The position numbers and the translations under genes are program-made. From positions 1 to 36,243 of the forward strand of contig NZ_BDBC01000064.1 in the NCBI RefSeq assembly GCF_001612785.1: 36,243 nucleotides of DNA. The letters run 5' to 3'. Below, piece by piece: positions 8,132 through 16,240 of the stretch. Under the pieces are notes generated by a model, which was given only the letters and a program-made list of their open reading frames with translations, ran no database searches and was not told where the DNA came from. This DNA is from Nocardia beijingensis NBRC 16342. GTDB taxonomy: Bacteria; Actinomycetota; Actinomycetes; Mycobacteriales; Mycobacteriaceae. Positions within the stretch are counted from its first letter, which is position 1. Each line of letters opens with the position of its first letter.

Positions 8132-11100
8132 CTACCCGGTCAGGTTGTCGGTGTTGACGGTGCCGGCCAGCCCGGTCACTACCAGGCGCCCGGTCGTCTG
8201 GTTGAGCGCCGCGGTGCACCAGACCAGCGCAAGGGCCAGGGCCGACACCAAGGTCGGCACAGCCTCCTGTCCGCGGTTGCCGTTCACGCGAACCGTCACA
8301 CCGAACAGGATTGCGTTCGCGATCGCGAGCTCGCGGTCGAGCTCGACCCCGAATTGGTTGTCGGCGAAGCTCACGTCGTCCAGGGAGACGACCAATATCG
8401 ACGACAGCGTCATCGGCGGGCCGTATGGCAGCGGCCGGTGCAGGCTGATCTGGTTGTCGTTGACCATCGTGGCACCTCCGTACCGGAAGCGCGACGCCAC
8501 CGACGCTGCCGGCGGGTACGAGACCCTTCTGGTAGGCGAGCCCAACGTGGCGAACATCTCGGCCAGCCCGCCGATGTCACCCCGCCGCCGCCGTCGCTGC
8601 AGCATCAGCAGGTCCGGCGCGATCGCCAGGTTCACCAGGTTGACCGCGTCGCCGCCCAGCAGGTCGAGGATCCGCTCGACCTCACCCAGGTCGAAGCCCG
8701 AGAAGCTGGGCGACCGTAGCCCCTTCGCGTGGCTGAGGTGGGTGGTTGCTCTCGTCAGCTCGGCGAACAGCCGGCTCGGGTTGCCGCCCACCAGCCGGTT
8801 GTCGGCGACCGATACCGGGCCCAGGGCCAACGCCCGTAAGGCGCGTCCGGCGGGTTGGCTGATCATGTTGCCGTGAACGGTCAGGGCAGGGCCGTCGGCT
8901 CCTGCCATCGCACCGGCTCCCTCAAGGCCGATCGAGGCGCGCACAGTGGATACGTGCACGCCGGCGTTCGGGCCAGTTGCCGCACGTTTCAGGTCGTGGC
9001 GGCCGTTGTCCTCGATCCGGTTGTCGATCACGCGGACGTCCTCGCCGTAGACGATGCCGATGCCGCAGGTGCCACCGCCGAAGTCGCTGCCGTTACGGAC
9101 GATTTCGTTGCCGCAGAACAGGCAGTCCACGGCCACCGCGAGCGCGACACCGCCGACGGGGAGGAAGGTGCGCATCACCTCGTCGCGCGCGTTGACCTCG
9201 AACCGGACGCAGTCGGCCACGAGGTTGTCGACAAAGCTGAGCCGGCTCACGGCGACGGCGTCGCGTGCCCGGTTCGTCGTCGACATGCCCAGCGGGTACG
9301 TCGCGACGCCGCTGCTGCCCATGCCGACGATCCGGTTGTGCCGGACTTCCACGTCGTCGACGATCCCTTCCGAGATCGGGACCAGTACCTCGCGGTCGTT
9401 GCCGCCGCCGTCGGGGTCGACCGGCTCGACGCCGATGCAGCCCGCCGCGCCGGTGACGAGCCGGAAGCCCCGCAGCATACGGACATACCCGTGTTTGACG
9501 GACCCGGAGTCACTGGCGGCGTACTTGGCGACGGCCCGATCCAGCGCGATCTCGTCTTCGTCGAATGCAGCACGATCGACCCCCACATAGGTAATCGATC
9601 CGAAGGTGATACCGATGCCTGCGCCGTCCTCGATCAGGCAGTCGCGGATGGTCGTGCCCTGGGACCCGCCGCCGATCTGTATGCCGCCGAGCGCAAGGCG
9701 CCCGGCGACCAGATTCACCTCACGCCGGGCGCGGATCTCGCAGCGTTCGACCACCAGCCGCCGGCCTTGCAGGAAGATCGCGGGGAGAGGCTCGAAGTCC
9801 GGTTGCCGGATCGCCTGCGGGTAGGGCCCGGCCAGCACTCGGCAGTGCGTTAGAGTGGCACCGTCCATCGACCGTGCTAGCACGGCGCAGCCAGCTGCCG
9901 CGCTGAAGAGACAGTGGGTGACCGCCAGGCCGCCGTGTTCGATCGAACTGTCAGAGGGGTCCGACTTGCCGGCCGCGATGGCCGGCGCGACACCCGACGT
10001 GAAGGCGATGTCGGAGAAGGTGACCCTCGTCGAGTCGACGATGGTCACCAGGGGCTGGTCGGGGTCCACGGGCACCCACGTGGTCTTGCCGGGGCAGCCC
10101 GTGAACCGGAGGTCGCGGCGGCCCTCGACCACGACGTTGGCCGGGTGCTCCCCCGCCAGCAGGCAGATGGTGCCGCCCTCCGGCGGCATGAGGTCGACGG
10201 CGGCGGTGATCGAATCCACGTCGCCGACGTTGGTGCCGGGAGGGCCGACCGTGATCGTGCAGCAGGTCCGGATTCTGTGGAGCGGCCGGAAGCGCTCGCG
10301 ACAGTCGTGCACCTGACCGGTCGCCAAGTCGACGATGGCCAGCGGAGCCACGTGTCGCCGCGGACCGTGCGCCCGCATACCGTCGTGCATCGCCCAGGGC
10401 AGCACCCGAGTGGGCGCGTCCGGCCGCGCCGATACCGTCCACCCATCGCCGGTCAGGGTCGTACCCGAGAACGTGACGGTGAGACCGGTGCCCGGCAGGG
10501 CGCGTGCCGTGCCTTGGGTGAAGGGCACATCCGGGTCGGCGCCGTCACCGCCGCCGGTCCAGAGGCGGAGGTAGATGTGCCGTTGCGTGCCGGGCGGCGA
10601 GCCCGGGTCGATGGGCGAGGTGGAGAGCCACGTGAGCCAGTCGTCCTCGACGTCGGAACCGACGGTGATGGCACCGTCGTTGAAGCCACCGGTCACCCGG
10701 AAGAAGTCGCCGTCGAGCTCTGCGATCCGCTCGTAGTTGGGCAGCAGCACATCGCCGCGCAGTAGCTCGACGGTCTGCCCGGCGCGGGGCCGCAGGTACT
10801 CGTCGCGGGGCTCGGTGAGGAAGCGGATGGTCCTCTTGTCGGAGGCGACGGTGACCCGGTACAGCTGCGCGGCGTTGTCCTCCCCCCAGACGAAGTAGCC
10901 GGGCCGGGTGCGTTTGACTCGGTAGCAGTTGTTGCGGTTGCGGAGATATCCCGACTCGACGGCCGGCGTGCAGAGGTCGAGGTCGACGGCCTCCTCGTCG
11001 AAGCCGATGGCCAGCAGCCCAGAGGAGGCGATCGCGCCGGTCCGGGGGTCGAGCGACGCGGCGATGTCTGCCGGTAGTGCCTCCGCCAGTGCTTCGTGGC

Positions 11101-11593
11101 AGTCGTCAGTGATGGTGGCCGCCTGGCGCACCCGCCAGCACAGGCGGGTCCGGGCCGCTCCGTCGGCGCCGCGCAGCGCCGGCTCCAGCAGCTCGGCGTC
11201 CTCGACGGCGGTGACGACCCGCTCCTCGACTTCGAGCCACACCACCATCCGGCTGTTGGCAACCACGGGCTCGTCCTGAGTGAGCCAGTTGCTCGCGACT
11301 TGGTCGGCATACGGAAGCCGTGCGGGGCTCTCTACGCGGGCGCCGCCCAGGTAGTACGCGCCGGGGAGGATGTCGAACCCGCTGTGCAGGCCCGCGGGAA
11401 CGACGATCTTGAAGCCGTCGTCGGGCGTGCCCAGAGGTGTGATGGTCTCGACGAACTCGGCATCGTGGGACCAACCGGCCAGCTCGGCGGCATGGTTCTC
11501 CTCGGCGTCGGTGGGCAGCCGGCCCTGCTGGCGGAGGACGGTGCGGAACAGCTTGTCGCGATCGGCCAGGCTTCGGGAGACATCTGCAGTCAT
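8132..11593 (-). CDS. Large right-handed beta-helix protein (DUF6519-like N-terminus)
   Basis: The protein is 1153 aa. The N-terminal region (DVSRSLADRDKLFRTVLRQQ, then GRLPTDAEENH) resembles the DUF6519 domain found in eCIS and phage-tail-like loci. From about residue 443 to the C-terminus it is built of repeating parallel beta-helix strands (GDVDSITAAVDLMPPEGGTI, VTHCLFSAAAGCAV, TIRDCLIEDGAGIGITF, VRVIDNRIEDNGRHD), as in pectate-lyase-like and tailspike proteins. Such folds often form trimeric fibres that bind or cut polysaccharide. In this operon, behind the tail-protein-I-like gene, it is the best candidate for a receptor-binding fibre or a baseplate-attached appendage. No lyase active site can be assigned by eye. 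The ATG start at 11593 has GAAGGAAG upstream. Confidence 0.8.
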   Translation of the reverse strand: MTADVSRSLADRDKLFRTVLRQQGRLPTDAEENHAAELAGWSHDAEFVETITPLGTPDDGFKIVVPAGLHSGFDILPGAYYLGGARVESPARLPYADQVASNWLTQDEPVVANSRMVVWLEVEERVVTAVEDAELLEPALRGADGAARTRLCWRVRQAATITDDCHEALAEALPADIAASLDPRTGAIASSGLLAIGFDEEAVDLDLCTPAVESGYLRNRNNCYRVKRTRPGYFVWGEDNAAQLYRVTVASDKRTIRFLTEPRDEYLRPRAGQTVELLRGDVLLPNYERIAELDGDFFRVTGGFNDGAITVGSDVEDDWLTWLSTSPIDPGSPPGTQRHIYLRLWTGGGDGADPDVPFTQGTARALPGTGLTVTFSGTTLTGDGWTVSARPDAPTRVLPWAMHDGMRAHGPRRHVAPLAIVDLATGQVHDCRERFRPLHRIRTCCTITVGPPGTNVGDVDSITAAVDLMPPEGGTICLLAGEHPANVVVEGRRDLRFTGCPGKTTWVPVDPDQPLVTIVDSTRVTFSDIAFTSGVAPAIAAGKSDPSDSSIEHGGLAVTHCLFSAAAGCAVLARSMDGATLTHCRVLAGPYPQAIRQPDFEPLPAIFLQGRRLVVERCEIRARREVNLVAGRLALGGIQIGGGSQGTTIRDCLIEDGAGIGITFGSITYVGVDRAAFDEDEIALDRAVAKYAASDSGSVKHGYVRMLRGFRLVTGAAGCIGVEPVDPDGGGNDREVLVPISEGIVDDVEVRHNRIVGMGSSGVATYPLGMSTTNRARDAVAVSRLSFVDNLVADCVRFEVNARDEVMRTFLPVGGVALAVAVDCLFCGNEIVRNGSDFGGGTCGIGIVYGEDVRVIDNRIEDNGRHDLKRAATGPNAGVHVSTVRASIGLEGAGAMAGADGPALTVHGNMISQPAGRALRALALGPVSVADNRLVGGNPSRLFAELTRATTHLSHAKGLRSPSFSGFDLGEVERILDLLGGDAVNLVNLAIAPDLLMLQRRRRRGDIGGLAEMFATLGSPTRRVSYPPAASVASRFRYGGATMVNDNQISLHRPLPYGPPMTLSSILVVSLDDVSFADNQFGVELDRELAIANAILFGVTVRVNGNRGQEAVPTLVSALALALVWCTAALNQTTGRLVVTGLAGTVNTDNLTG

Positions 11594-11603
11594 GGCACTT
11601 CCT

Positions 11604-13850
11604 TCAGGTCTGGGCGATCAGCTGGATGACGGCCTGGATCGGGGCGAACTCGGCGACCTTGGCGGTCAGGTCGGCGAGCTTGATGGGGACGAGCGCCCGG
11701 TTGTAGACGCCCATCTCGGTGCCACCCTCGCCGCCCTCGCGGACGGACTTGGGACACAGGCCGGTAAGGACCCCGAGCCCGGCATCGCCGAAGCGCACGG
11801 ACTCGAAGGATCCTTTCGGGAGGCCGGTGGGGAGCACCACGCACTCGTACTGCGAGGGCGTTCGCCCGCCGCTCCTCACCATCGAGAAGCGCAAACAGCT
11901 GTTCTGCGCGTCTTGCACCTCGAGAGTCCCGTTGATGATCGAGTTGTTGATATCGGCCCGGCCGATTCGGCAGTCACCGAGCACCGTGCAGCGATCCATC
12001 CGCAGCTCGGCCCCGGGCAGCGATAGCACCGCGTCGGCGTCATGCGGAAGCAGGATCGAGTCGACGAGGGTGATCCGGGCGGCGGTGCAGGCCACCGACG
12101 ACTCGGTGCTGCCGACTGCTTCGTGAATTGAGCCGAGGATGCAGCGGTCCAGGACGAGCTCCTCCACTTGACCCGCCACCACCAGCCGCACGTGAGGGAT
12201 CACGCCTGGCGTGTTCCCGACCAGCGCGGCTTGGGTGCCGCCGGGGTCCAGCGTCACGTCACGCAGCACGACCTGGTCAAACGAGCCGGTCAGCCTGAGC
12301 TCACACAGTGACCCGCCCGTCGCGGTGCCGCGCAGCAGCGCGCCGAGCCACAGTCCGCTCAGCTCCAGGGACGCGCCGGCGACCAGGGCCCGAATCTCGA
12401 TGGCAGCCTCGTCGGGCGCGGGCCTCAGGAGCACGAACGGCCGTTCGCGGTCGGCCGCCCACAGGCGCGCGGCAGCGGTCACGTCGATCCTCGAGCCGCC
12501 TGTCGTGGGCGTGTAGGTGCGGCTGTCCCCGAATACCCGGTCGCCGGTGACGGCCGAGAGCACGGGCGAGGTTGTACCCAGCGGCGGGGGTCCGGTGTCG
12601 GGCACTCGGTCGCTGCGGTCGTGGGTCCCAGCGCCGACGGGGTACAGGATCCCGTAGTGCACTCGCCTGACCTCGAGTTCGTTGCCTCCCGGGGCCGCCG
12701 TGAGCTCCACCAGCCCCCGAGCAGGGTCGACCAGGGCTTCGACGTCGGCGCTGACCGTGACACCGCCGGCCCAGGCCGACAGGCCCGCGCCGACCACCGC
12801 GTACGGCGGCAGCGGCGCGCGGGTTCCGATCGCGAGGCTGATGGCAGGCCCCGCCGCGTCCACAGCGGCCAACAGCCGCGCCTTGGGGCTGTCCGCGACG
12901 AGCGCCGCTGCCAGGAGACCGGTCGGGTTGCCGGCACCATCGGCTGTCGCGGCAGCCAACAGATCGTCCTCGGACTCGAAGGTCCGGCCCACCATCGTGC
13001 CCCAACCCGGCCCTACGGTGGCGGCCCACACCGGCAGCCGGTAGAGCACTGTGTTGAGGCGACGGCAGGTGATGGGCATCCGGACATCCCACTCGCGGGG
13101 CTTGACGCAGTCCTCCCGAGTGAGGTCCCCTTGCTGGAAGAGAGGGACGTGACCGCGGCCCGAGGGATCGATCGTGTAGTGCGTGGCGTCGAGTCGGAAC
13201 GGTGTCACGTCAGCCAGCGGGAACGCGTACTTGCGGTAGCAGAACAGGTTGACCGTCGGGACGTTGTACCGACCGCGGGTGCTGCGCCCCGGCCGGAACT
13301 CCGGCCGATAGGCGACGTCCTCGAAGGGGCCCCCGAGCACGTCGCTGATCCGCGCCCGGCGCAGGTCCGGGAAGCCGCCGCGCGGTGTGTGGGTGACCGG
13401 TCCGGTCGGGAAAACGCGGTCCAGTGCGTGCGGGTAGCGGAACAAGTGCTGGAACGCCTCCTGGGCGACGGCGTCCCAGTCGGCTACCTCCTCGGCCAGC
13501 GTCTCCAGTAGACGCGGGGTTCCCGCCCGCCTGCGGTAGGCCAGTGTGTGGCCGACGTCGGCCCGTCTCCCGGCCGAGTTGAGCGGGTGCAGCAGACGGG
13601 TGCCGAGCAGCTGGCCGATGTACGCGACCGCCCAGTCGTCGGCCTCGTCGATCCTGCTGTCGGCGACGATCCGGTCGATGCTGCGGCGCTCGATCGCTGC
13701 CTGCTCGGCCAGGATCTCCACCAGCGCGCGCAGCTGTCCGGGGGTCTCGGCGATCCCGTCCTCGTGGCGGTGGATCTCCGGGACCAGTGCCCAGATCTTC
13801 TCGGCGTAGTGCCGCTCGTAGTCGTCGTGCGCGGGACGCGTGCCGGCCAT
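11604..13850 (-). CDS. Tail-protein-I-like baseplate protein with C-terminal beta-helix
   Basis: The protein is 748 aa. Residues ~1-160 (YAEKIWALVPEIHRHEDG, LVEILAEQAAIERRSID, YIGQLLGTRLLHP, TLAYRRRAGTPRLLETLAEE) match the pattern of phage P2 gpI-type tail proteins, which sit at the baseplate edge and hold the fibres. The middle is unclassified. Residues ~540-690 form a short stack of beta-helix turns (LVLDRCILGSIH, LVDSILLPHDADAV, MDRCTVLGDCRIG, INNSIINGTLEV). This resembles the fold of the next gene and could be a docking surface for it. The ATG start lies 1 bp after the stop of the previous gene, so translation is probably coupled. Confidence 0.78.
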   Translation of the reverse strand: MAGTRPAHDDYERHYAEKIWALVPEIHRHEDGIAETPGQLRALVEILAEQAAIERRSIDRIVADSRIDEADDWAVAYIGQLLGTRLLHPLNSAGRRADVGHTLAYRRRAGTPRLLETLAEEVADWDAVAQEAFQHLFRYPHALDRVFPTGPVTHTPRGGFPDLRRARISDVLGGPFEDVAYRPEFRPGRSTRGRYNVPTVNLFCYRKYAFPLADVTPFRLDATHYTIDPSGRGHVPLFQQGDLTREDCVKPREWDVRMPITCRRLNTVLYRLPVWAATVGPGWGTMVGRTFESEDDLLAAATADGAGNPTGLLAAALVADSPKARLLAAVDAAGPAISLAIGTRAPLPPYAVVGAGLSAWAGGVTVSADVEALVDPARGLVELTAAPGGNELEVRRVHYGILYPVGAGTHDRSDRVPDTGPPPLGTTSPVLSAVTGDRVFGDSRTYTPTTGGSRIDVTAAARLWAADRERPFVLLRPAPDEAAIEIRALVAGASLELSGLWLGALLRGTATGGSLCELRLTGSFDQVVLRDVTLDPGGTQAALVGNTPGVIPHVRLVVAGQVEELVLDRCILGSIHEAVGSTESSVACTAARITLVDSILLPHDADAVLSLPGAELRMDRCTVLGDCRIGRADINNSIINGTLEVQDAQNSCLRFSMVRSGGRTPSQYECVVLPTGLPKGSFESVRFGDAGLGVLTGLCPKSVREGGEGGTEMGVYNRALVPIKLADLTAKVAEFAPIQAVIQLIAQT

Positions 13851-13851
13851 C

Positions 13852-16239
13852 TCACACCACCTTCCCGTGAGTGAGGAAGTCGAAGTAGCGCGCTGGACCG
13901 GGGACCATCGCGGAGGGCATCGGGCCCGTGGTGAGGGAGATCCCGGCGACCCCGGCGACCCCGGCGACGCTGTGCGCGGCGGCCACCACGTGGCTGTGGA
14001 ACACGGGGCCGCCGATCGTCAGCCTCGAGGGCGCGAGCAAACCCGTAACCTTCCCGAGCAGCGCGGTCGTCACCCCGGCGAGCACCTTCTCGACGACGAA
14101 GCCGTTTTTTACCGCGATCGACACGTCGAACTGGGGGACGACGACCGGTGTCGCCAGGCTCACGGTCACAGGCACCCCCGGTACCGACCGATCCCGGAGG
14201 TAGGTCGCCAGGTCGGGCGACGGGTCGCCGGAGTCGGCGACGATGGCAACGTCGATGGTCATGCAGAGCCGGGAGGTGTCCCAACGTTGGGCGACGGAGG
14301 CGTTGACCACACCGCTGAACGAACGGGCCAGCGCCAGGTAATCCGCCGCGGACACCGCGCGGCCGAGGCTGAGCATGGCGTCGGGAGCCGTGTGCCGGAT
14401 GTCGTCGGCAGATTCGGCATCCGCCCCGCCGTACGGCGGCAGCGACGACACCCGGGTGAGGTCGCGCACCGCCCGTGCCGCCTGTCTGATCGCCCCTGGG
14501 GGCGGTTTCGCCGCCCCGGCACCGAAGCGGTAGCCCGCCACGACGTTGGCGACGCCGCTCGGCAGCCGACTCCCCGTGACACCGTCGCCGAACTGGATCG
14601 TCGCGGTCCCGTCGGGCGCCATTCGTACGGCGTACACCCGATCGTCGGGCCCGGTGCCGTACAGAGTCTCGACCCAGGTCCAGTAACGGCCGTCGACTGC
14701 GACGTCGAGGTGCGGACGCCGACCGCGCCCGGCGGACGCGTCCGCCACCCATGTCAGAGGCTTCTTCTTCAGCGAAAACGACTGGAAAGCCTGGGCGGCG
14801 TCGCCGGACCCGAGCACCTCGCGCGTCACGGTCTCGCCGCGGACCGCGATGACGACGTTGCCGAGCAACCGGACAGGTGTTGGGAGCGGAGCAGGGAACG
14901 GTGGGCTGTCCTCGGTCGGGACGAACCGCCCGCGACCGTCGGGCCAGGCGTCGACCCTGCCCTCGACGAGGGCGCCTGCCTGCCCGGCGCCGACCGCGAT
15001 CGCGAGACCGTCGACCGGCGCGTCGCCCAGCGCCGCGACCACGGGCTCCAGGTTGGGCCGCAACCGGACATCGGCGAGCGTCCGCGTCGGCGCGGCGGGG
15101 CGGACGAGGCTTCCTAGCGGCCGCGGCAACGCGTGGAAAACGATGTCGCGACCGCTGAGCGTTTCTCTGACGGCATCGAGCGTGTCACTGAGGTCGAAGA
15201 CGACCAGGGATGTCGGGTAGGTCTGGGTGATGGCCGCGGACCCGACCGTGACGATGTGGTCGAATCGGGCTGCGGCCGTGATCTCGACCGCGTACATCCC
15301 TCCGCCGACCTCCAGCGCCGCGACACCGCCCGCGGCCAACTGCGTGTAGAACGCGTCGAGGACGACCCAGCCCCGGCGTCCCTTGGTGCCGGACGCGGTC
15401 CTCACCGGCACCTTGGTGCCCACGGCGTTGCCCGTGACGCGGTTGTCACCGTCCACCAATCCGGTGAGCGGGGCGCGCAGCCCCAGGACGGATGCCCGCA
15501 AACGCGAGAGCGCCAGCCCGGTGCCGAGTTGCGAGGTGTCGGCATCGGGCCCGAACGTTATCCGTTGGTACCGCCCACCGTCAGGGTGGTTCTCGGTATC
15601 GACCGACGCCACGGTTCCAGCGAACCTGGCGTGCCCGTCGAGCGTGACGGCGACGACGTTCCCCCTGGCCGGGCCCTCACCGGGCCGGAACCGCATCGTG
15701 CCGTCGTACGCGTCCAGCCGGTACGGCGCCAGCGTCCAGGCACTGCGCTGCGGCCACAACGTCGCAGCGTCGAGCGCCTCGAAGACCTGCGGCGGCTCGG
15801 TGCCGAACGCCTCACTGCGGAATCCGGTGCGAGCGCTCATGTCGACCGGGGTGTCGCCGCGCACCTCGAGGGCGAGCTGGACGGCGGCCGCCAGGGCGGG
15901 CCGGGGTTCGTACCCCAGCAGGGACACGATCTCCGCGACTGTATCGGTCTCCTGTGCCGTCGCCAGGTAGGCCCGCTCGGCCAGGCGGGCGTCGTAGAAA
16001 GACAGCACATCGAGGACGTAGGCCCATAGCTCCAGCAGCATCACGCCGAGATCGCCCGCACGGTCGGCCGTCCAGCCGGCGAGCTCCTTGTGGTCAGGGT
16101 CACGGATCGACCGCAGCATCGCCGCGCGCCACTGGGGGAAGGTCGCGATTTGCCGGGCAAGCCTGCTCATGCCCGACTGGATCACCGTGCGCGGCGGGTG
16201 AAGCTGCGGTGGGCAGCATGTCGGCGGGTCGTACTTCAC
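13852..16239 (-). CDS. Baseplate J-like assembly protein 2 (Afp12-like)
   Basis: The 795-aa protein starts at GTG (16239), one base after the preceding gene. The N-terminus has TCCPPQ and then the motif shared by eCIS 'putative baseplate assembly proteins' (ELAGWTADRAGDLGVMLLEL, then FYDARLAERAYLATAQE). The same motif appears in the neighbouring J-like protein, so the two are paralogous or structurally equivalent, as Afp11 and Afp12 are. The C-terminal half carries the baseplate-J pattern (FGDGVTGSRLPSG, AVSAADYLALARSFSGV, and later a segment resembling YLRDRSVPG). This family forms the wedge arms of the baseplate around the spike. A nine-base tandem repeat near 13940-13970 encodes VAGVAGVAG close to the C-terminus. 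Confidence 0.88.
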   Translation of the reverse strand: MKYDPPTCCPPQLHPPRTVIQSGMSRLARQIATFPQWRAAMLRSIRDPDHKELAGWTADRAGDLGVMLLELWAYVLDVLSFYDARLAERAYLATAQETDTVAEIVSLLGYEPRPALAAAVQLALEVRGDTPVDMSARTGFRSEAFGTEPPQVFEALDAATLWPQRSAWTLAPYRLDAYDGTMRFRPGEGPARGNVVAVTLDGHARFAGTVASVDTENHPDGGRYQRITFGPDADTSQLGTGLALSRLRASVLGLRAPLTGLVDGDNRVTGNAVGTKVPVRTASGTKGRRGWVVLDAFYTQLAAGGVAALEVGGGMYAVEITAAARFDHIVTVGSAAITQTYPTSLVVFDLSDTLDAVRETLSGRDIVFHALPRPLGSLVRPAAPTRTLADVRLRPNLEPVVAALGDAPVDGLAIAVGAGQAGALVEGRVDAWPDGRGRFVPTEDSPPFPAPLPTPVRLLGNVVIAVRGETVTREVLGSGDAAQAFQSFSLKKKPLTWVADASAGRGRRPHLDVAVDGRYWTWVETLYGTGPDDRVYAVRMAPDGTATIQFGDGVTGSRLPSGVANVVAGYRFGAGAAKPPPGAIRQAARAVRDLTRVSSLPPYGGADAESADDIRHTAPDAMLSLGRAVSAADYLALARSFSGVVNASVAQRWDTSRLCMTIDVAIVADSGDPSPDLATYLRDRSVPGVPVTVSLATPVVVPQFDVSIAVKNGFVVEKVLAGVTTALLGKVTGLLAPSRLTIGGPVFHSHVVAAAHSVAGVAGVAGISLTTGPMPSAMVPGPARYFDFLTHGKVV

Positions 16240-16240
16240 C

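Noticed and set aside
13941..13970. Nine-base tandem repeat in the J2 gene as a regulatory element
   Set aside because: It is in frame within the coding sequence (VAGVAGVAG) and explained as a small protein repeat.
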